This document shows, one piece after another, positions 60,882-64,000 of a DNA stretch of 64,000 nt. This DNA is from Halobacillus_B rhizosphaerae (GTDB lineage Bacteria > Bacillota > Bacilli > Bacillales > Halobacillaceae): assembly GCF_046719735.1 (NCBI RefSeq), contig NZ_JAUTWQ010000003.1:199855-263854 (forward strand), read 5' to 3'. Position 1 is the stretch's first letter; each line of letters starts with the position of its first letter. The notes beneath the pieces were generated by a model, which worked only from the letters and a program-made list of their open reading frames with translations, was not told where the DNA came from and searched no databases. A program made the position numbers and the translations under genes.

Positions 60882-61391
60882 TCAATTTTCTTGTAAAAAT
60901 TTGGACATATGTTCTTCGTCTAAGTAACGTTGGGGGAGTTTAATCGCGTGCTTTTCAAAAGCAAACCGATGAAATCCCATTTTTTCGTACAAATATTTGG
61001 CGGGTTTGTTCTCACTAACTACGGATAGTTGAAGAATTTCAATGTTAATGGCTCTCGCGAAGTTTATTGCTTCCTGCATAAGCTTTTCACCTGCGCCGGA
61101 TCTTCTATACGCTGGTGTGACATACATAGCGACGATGGAGGCTTTATGAGCAAACTTTGGATGAGTTTCCTGAACCAATGTTACAACACCTTTAAGATGG
61201 TGGTCTTCGAATATTCCGAATGTATGGGATTCATTAGAATCTAATCGATCTTCAAAAGTTTTTATTGGATCAGGACGCTGCTTTTCTTGTTCGTATGTAG
61301 TGATAAAGGCATCAGGACTGTTTAATAAGGCCTCGAGCCGTAAATTATAACAATCTTTCGCGTCTTTACGATTTAATTCTCTTGTATACAT
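60882..61391 (-). CDS. GNAT family N-acetyltransferase
   Basis: 169 residues. Conserved R/Q-x-x-G-x-G/A block in YVTPAYRRSGAGEKLMQEAI, followed by ILQLSVVSENKPAKYLYEKM. Substrate unknown. AGGAGG precedes the ATG. It is upstream of the exporter unit but separated by about 58 nt, so co-transcription is possible. Confidence 0.88.
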   Translation of the reverse strand: MYTRELNRKDAKDCYNLRLEALLNSPDAFITTYEQEKQRPDPIKTFEDRLDSNESHTFGIFEDHHLKGVVTLVQETHPKFAHKASIVAMYVTPAYRRSGAGEKLMQEAINFARAINIEILQLSVVSENKPAKYLYEKMGFHRFAFEKHAIKLPQRYLDEEHMSKFLQEN

Positions 61392-61479
61392 GGGGCTGCC
61401 TCCTTCGATTGTCCTAAGCCTAGCGAAAAACTATGGTAAAGTAAAGGAAGAAGAATTGTTTTAAGAAACGGGTGATAAA

Positions 61480-62034
61480 ATGACAGAAAAAGAAAAAATG
61501 CTTGCCGGCGAGCTTTATCGCTCCTGGGATGAAGAACTTGTTCTGGAAAGACTGAGGGCTAGGCAAATGGTTTATTTGTTAAACCAAACGAAAGAAACAG
61601 AAGGACATTATCGTGAACAGCTCATTCGTGATTTGTTTGGGACTGCAGGGGAGAAGGTCAGCCTGGAAACGCCGTTCCATTGTGATTATGGATATAATAT
61701 TCATGTAGGGGAAGATTTCTATGCCAATTTTAATTGTGTCTTTTTAGATGTATGTGAAATTCGTATAGGAAACCGAGCTTTATTAGGACCAAACGTTCAA
61801 TTATACACAGCGACTCATCCATTGAACAGAGAGCAGAGAGCGAGTGGGTTGGAATCAGGAAAACCAATTCTTATCGGACACGATGTCTGGATAGGGGGAG
61901 GGGCGATCATTAACCCAGGTATAACGATCGGCGATAATGTAGTGATTGCCTCTGGAGCCGTTGTAACAAAGGATCTTCCCGATAATGTTTTTGCAGGAGG
62001 CAACCCTGCCAGAATTATTCGGGAAGTCGATTAG
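61480..62034 (+). CDS. maa: Maltose O-acetyltransferase (LbH hexapeptide family)
   Basis: 184 residues. N-terminal MLAGELYRSWDEELVLERLR is the maltose-acetyltransferase cap. Left-handed beta-helix with hexapeptide repeats (VGEDFYANFNCVFLDVCEIR; IGHDVWIGGGAIINPGITIG) and the catalytic His in ATHPLNREQR. Transfers acetyl from acetyl-CoA to maltose or other sugars. Length equals B. subtilis Maa (184). Confidence 0.92.
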   Translation: MTEKEKMLAGELYRSWDEELVLERLRARQMVYLLNQTKETEGHYREQLIRDLFGTAGEKVSLETPFHCDYGYNIHVGEDFYANFNCVFLDVCEIRIGNRALLGPNVQLYTATHPLNREQRASGLESGKPILIGHDVWIGGGAIINPGITIGDNVVIASGAVVTKDLPDNVFAGGNPARIIREVD

Positions 62035-62130
62035 CCTTCTGGACTGGCGGGAGCAGCTTTTTTTCGTTATTATACTAAGGGGTACCTGCATATAAGTAAA
62101 TGATATAAGGAAAAGAAAGGATTTTGTTTG

Positions 62131-62886
62131 ATGATAAAACGTAAAAGCAAAAGAGAAATCGAATTAATGCATGAAGCAGGCAAACTGCTTGCGAATGTTC
62201 ATAAAGAATTGAAAACTTTTATAAAGCCAGGAATAACAACCATGGAAATCGAGAATTTCGTGGAAAGATATTTGTCTGAACGAGGAGCCACTGGTGAACA
62301 GAAGGGCTATCAAGGGTATGAATACACGACCTGTGCTTCTATTAATGATGAAATCTGTCATGGCTTTCCCCGCAAAGAAAAATTAGAAAACGGGGATATT
62401 GTAACCGTGGATATGGTTGTAAATCTTAATGGAGCTCTGGCGGATTCCGCTTGGACGCATGCGGTGGGTACGGTAAGCGAAGAAGCTCAAAAACTGATGG
62501 ACGTCACAAAAACTTCCTTATATAAAGGGATTGAACAGGCAATACCTGGCAACAGGATTGGTGACATTGGTCATGCCATTCAGGAGTATGCTGAAGGAGA
62601 AGGGTATTCTGTAGTTCGTGACTTTACTGGGCACGGAATTGGAGAATCCATTCATGAAGATCCTTACATTCCTCACTTTGGAGCGGCAGGCAAGGGAGCG
62701 CGATTGAAAGAGGGAATGGTCGTCACTATCGAGCCTATGATTAATATTGGCGGCTGGGCTAGTAAAATGGATGAGAATAACTGGACAGCACGCACAGTGG
62801 ATGGCTCCCTATCCGCACAGTATGAACACACCATTGCCATTACCAAAGAAGGACCCGTTATCTTAACGAAGCAAGAAGATGAATAA
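62131..62886 (+). CDS. map: Methionine aminopeptidase type I (second-copy type)
   Basis: 251 residues. Metal ligands in VTVDMVVNLNGALADSAW (D, D), HGIGESIHEDPYIPHFG (H), VVTIEPMIN (E) and YEHTIAIT (E). Start set at the ATG 62131; a TTG one codon upstream is possible. Removes N-terminal Met. The neighbours are not ribosomal or secY-adk genes, so it resembles the extra YflG-type Map of Bacillus; whether another copy exists lies outside the window. Confidence 0.9.
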   Translation: MIKRKSKREIELMHEAGKLLANVHKELKTFIKPGITTMEIENFVERYLSERGATGEQKGYQGYEYTTCASINDEICHGFPRKEKLENGDIVTVDMVVNLNGALADSAWTHAVGTVSEEAQKLMDVTKTSLYKGIEQAIPGNRIGDIGHAIQEYAEGEGYSVVRDFTGHGIGESIHEDPYIPHFGAAGKGARLKEGMVVTIEPMINIGGWASKMDENNWTARTVDGSLSAQYEHTIAITKEGPVILTKQEDE

Positions 62887-62920
62887 GTAGAAAGGTTGAG
62901 TCAGTAAATAGCCTTCCTCT

Positions 62921-62957
62921 AAAGCCCTGGACCATCAATATATTGGTTCGGGGCTTT
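62921..62957 (+). terminator. Terminator of map
   Basis: AAAGCCC ... GGGCTTT stem with inner pairing ACC-T-CAA / TTG-GT, then ATTTC. Confidence 0.75.
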
Positions 62958-63092
62958 ATTTCTTTGACGTATCTGTCCTCAGGCGTCAATGCTCATAAAG
63001 TGGAGCCTATTCCAGACACTATATCAGCTTCCAACTGTGTAAGGCTTTTCAAACTAATTAGTGTTGTTTCGAAGTGACTAAAAGATAGCATA

Positions 63093-63123
63093 AAAAAAGA
63101 CTTCCAGTTAAGGAAGTCTTTTT
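63093..63123 (-). terminator. Terminator of cold-shock gene copy 1
   Basis: AAAGACTTCC / GGAAGTCTTT with a 6-nt loop, with T-run on the - strand side. Confidence 0.88.
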
Positions 63124-63132
63124 AAAAACAGC

Positions 63133-63330
63133 TTACTTTTGAACGTTAGCTGCTTGTGGTCCGCGTTGACCATCTTCGATTTCGAAGTTTACTACTTGAC
63201 CTTCTTCAAGAGATTTGAAACCTTCTTCTTGAATTGCGGAAAAGTGAACGAATACGTCATCTTGACCTTCTACTTCGATGAAACCGAAACCTTTTTCTGC
63301 ATTAAACCATTTAACTGTACCTTCTACCAT
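63133..63330 (-). CDS. Cold-shock protein, copy 1
   Basis: 65 residues, a single OB-fold domain. RNP1 is KGFGFIEV and RNP2 VFVHFSAI. Binds single-stranded RNA/DNA as an RNA chaperone. ATG behind GGAGG in a leader identical to that of copy 2 (63735-63935); the two proteins differ at a few C-terminal positions (VVNFEIEDG versus AVTFEVQDG). Longer in-frame extension over the leader is not translated by preference. Confidence 0.93.
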   Translation of the reverse strand: MVEGTVKWFNAEKGFGFIEVEGQDDVFVHFSAIQEEGFKSLEEGQVVNFEIEDGQRGPQAANVQK

Positions 63331-63398
63331 GTACGAAAACCTCCAGCGTGGATTCATGATCCACAATGTATTACTATTCTTGCTCTTCAAATTCAATC
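63331..63398 (-). promoter_or_regulatory. Cold-shock leader, copy 1
   Basis: About 67 nt before the start are identical to the leader of copy 2. It contains GTGGAT / ATCCAC, a small hairpin 9 nt before GGAGG, which may control access to the ribosome site. Confidence 0.6.
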
Positions 63399-63439
63399 AA
63401 GACGAAATCACTTTGAAGCATCTTCTCTTGCGTGATTCA

Positions 63440-63699
63440 TATCCGAACAACAATAATTAACTTCAGTATAACAGACGCCCAAAGAAAAAGATAGGGGGAG
63501 AGGAAAAAGAATTTTTCTGAAGTCATTGAAACCTTACCAAAGGTTGCTGCAGTCATAATGAAACCCACCACATAGGAGACGCATTAATGGGGTGAGTCTG
63601 CCCCTGCCCGAGCAAGCGATTGAACTATAATCTTAGGTGGGCCGAGTTTGCTCTATGACTTGCACTTCATTTAATTAACTGCTGAATTCCACAGAACAT
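63440..63699. other. Intergenic region between the two cold-shock genes
   Basis: About 260 bases without an evident gene. At 63627-63655 a stretch (AATCTTAGG, then GGGCCGAGTTTGCTC) looks like a decayed copy of the intergenic repeat found at 47.6 and 52.1 kb. Upstream signals for copy 1 probably lie near its right end. Confidence 0.45.
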
Positions 63700-63729
63700 A
63701 AAAAAAGACTCCCTCTAAGGGGAGTCTTT
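63700..63729 (-). terminator. Terminator of cold-shock gene copy 2
   Basis: AAAGACTCCC / GGGAGTCTTT stem with a 5-nt loop, T-rich on the - strand side. Confidence 0.85.
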
Positions 63730-63734
63730 GTGAT

Positions 63735-63935
63735 TTATGCTTTTTGAACGTTAGCCGCTTGTGGTCCGCGTTGTCCATCTTGAACTTCGAAAGTCACTGC
63801 TTGACCTTCTTCAAGAGATTTGAAACCTTCTTCTTGAATCGCAGAGAAGTGAACAAATACGTCGTCTTGACCTTCAACCTCGATGAAACCGAAACCTTTT
63901 TCTGCATTAAACCATTTAACTGTACCTTCTACCAT
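63735..63935 (-). CDS. Cold-shock protein, copy 2
   Basis: 66 residues, same OB-fold with KGFGFIEV and VFVHFSAI as copy 1, one residue longer at the C-terminus. Coding sequence and leader are almost identical to copy 1, so this is a recent duplication or is kept alike by gene conversion. The window ends 65 bases upstream. Confidence 0.93.
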   Translation of the reverse strand: MVEGTVKWFNAEKGFGFIEVEGQDDVFVHFSAIQEEGFKSLEEGQAVTFEVQDGQRGPQAANVQKA

Positions 63936-64000
63936 GTACGAAAACCTCCAGCGTGGATTCATGATCCACAATGTATTACTATTCTTGCTCTTCAAATTCA
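63936..64000 (-). promoter_or_regulatory. Cold-shock leader, copy 2 (partial at window edge)
   Basis: Identical to the first 65 nt of the copy 1 leader, including the GTGGAT / ATCCAC hairpin; it runs off the window. Confidence 0.6.

Noticed and set aside
1..64000. CRISPR arrays, tRNA or rRNA genes
   Set aside because: No regularly spaced direct repeats, cloverleaf-like segments or rRNA-like stretches were noticed while reading.

Overview
The window reads as chromosome of a low-to-moderate G+C, endospore-forming Bacillaceae carrying the right end of a prophage. Sporulation-linked genes (spoVR, a YhcN-type lipoprotein, SigI/RsgI), B. subtilis-like gene order (yhcX, yhcY-yhcZ, yhdB; yhgD-yhgE) and several membrane and solute transport genes suggest a Halobacillus/Virgibacillus-like genus. 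The genus is an inference; no rRNA or tRNA was seen. LEFT, 1-15.7 kb: an A+T-rich SPbeta-like prophage. On the + strand are late genes: a C-terminal tail-fibre piece with an S74 chaperone domain, a DUF4376-like protein, an amidase endolysin and two holin-type proteins. A Rok-like DNA-binding protein follows. From 15.2 kb back to 5.1 kb, on the - strand, runs an early replication and nucleotide block: DUF3846, small regulators, a phi3T-type ThyA, DHFR, a ClpP-like protease, an HD phosphohydrolase, thymidine kinase, a family C DNA polymerase, a RuvC-like resolvase and a zinc ribbon. Several transcription units share one promoter architecture, with the 12-mer ACAACAAATAAT in the -35/-10 spacer. 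The last phage gene (+) encodes an alpha/beta small acid-soluble spore protein (SASP). JUNCTION, about 15.7 kb: homology to a BmrC/YheI-type ABC half-transporter starts abruptly in mid-protein, so the prophage sits inside that gene. The 5' part, the other att site and the integrase lie outside the window. HOST 15.7-33.4 kb: the bmrCD-like remnant, a membrane-anchored trypsin-like protease, an FMN reductase, sigI-rsgI, a TetR regulator, yhcX, an SDR, the yhcYZ two-component system (its sensor has a cysteine cluster), yhdB, yhcN, and yhgD-yhgE with two matching palindromic operators. HOST 33.4-42.9 kb: a peptide-type ABC importer (five genes) with a DUF1028 protein, a GAF-PucR regulator and an amidohydrolase, which looks like one uptake-and-hydrolysis locus. 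HOST 43-44.7 kb: a SEFIR-domain protein followed by a small multi-TM protein, the best candidate in the window for an undescribed (defence-like) system. HOST 44.8-64 kb: spoVR, acetyltransferases, an autonomous 23-codon small gene, a dispersed intergenic repeat, a divergent UMP-kinase-like paralogue, D-amino-acid transaminase, ASCH protein, YczE-like membrane protein, SDR, S66 peptidase, methyltransferase, EamA exporter, SulP transporter divergent from a universal stress protein, an ABC-2 exporter, maa, a second-type map, and two near-identical cold-shock genes with identical leaders.
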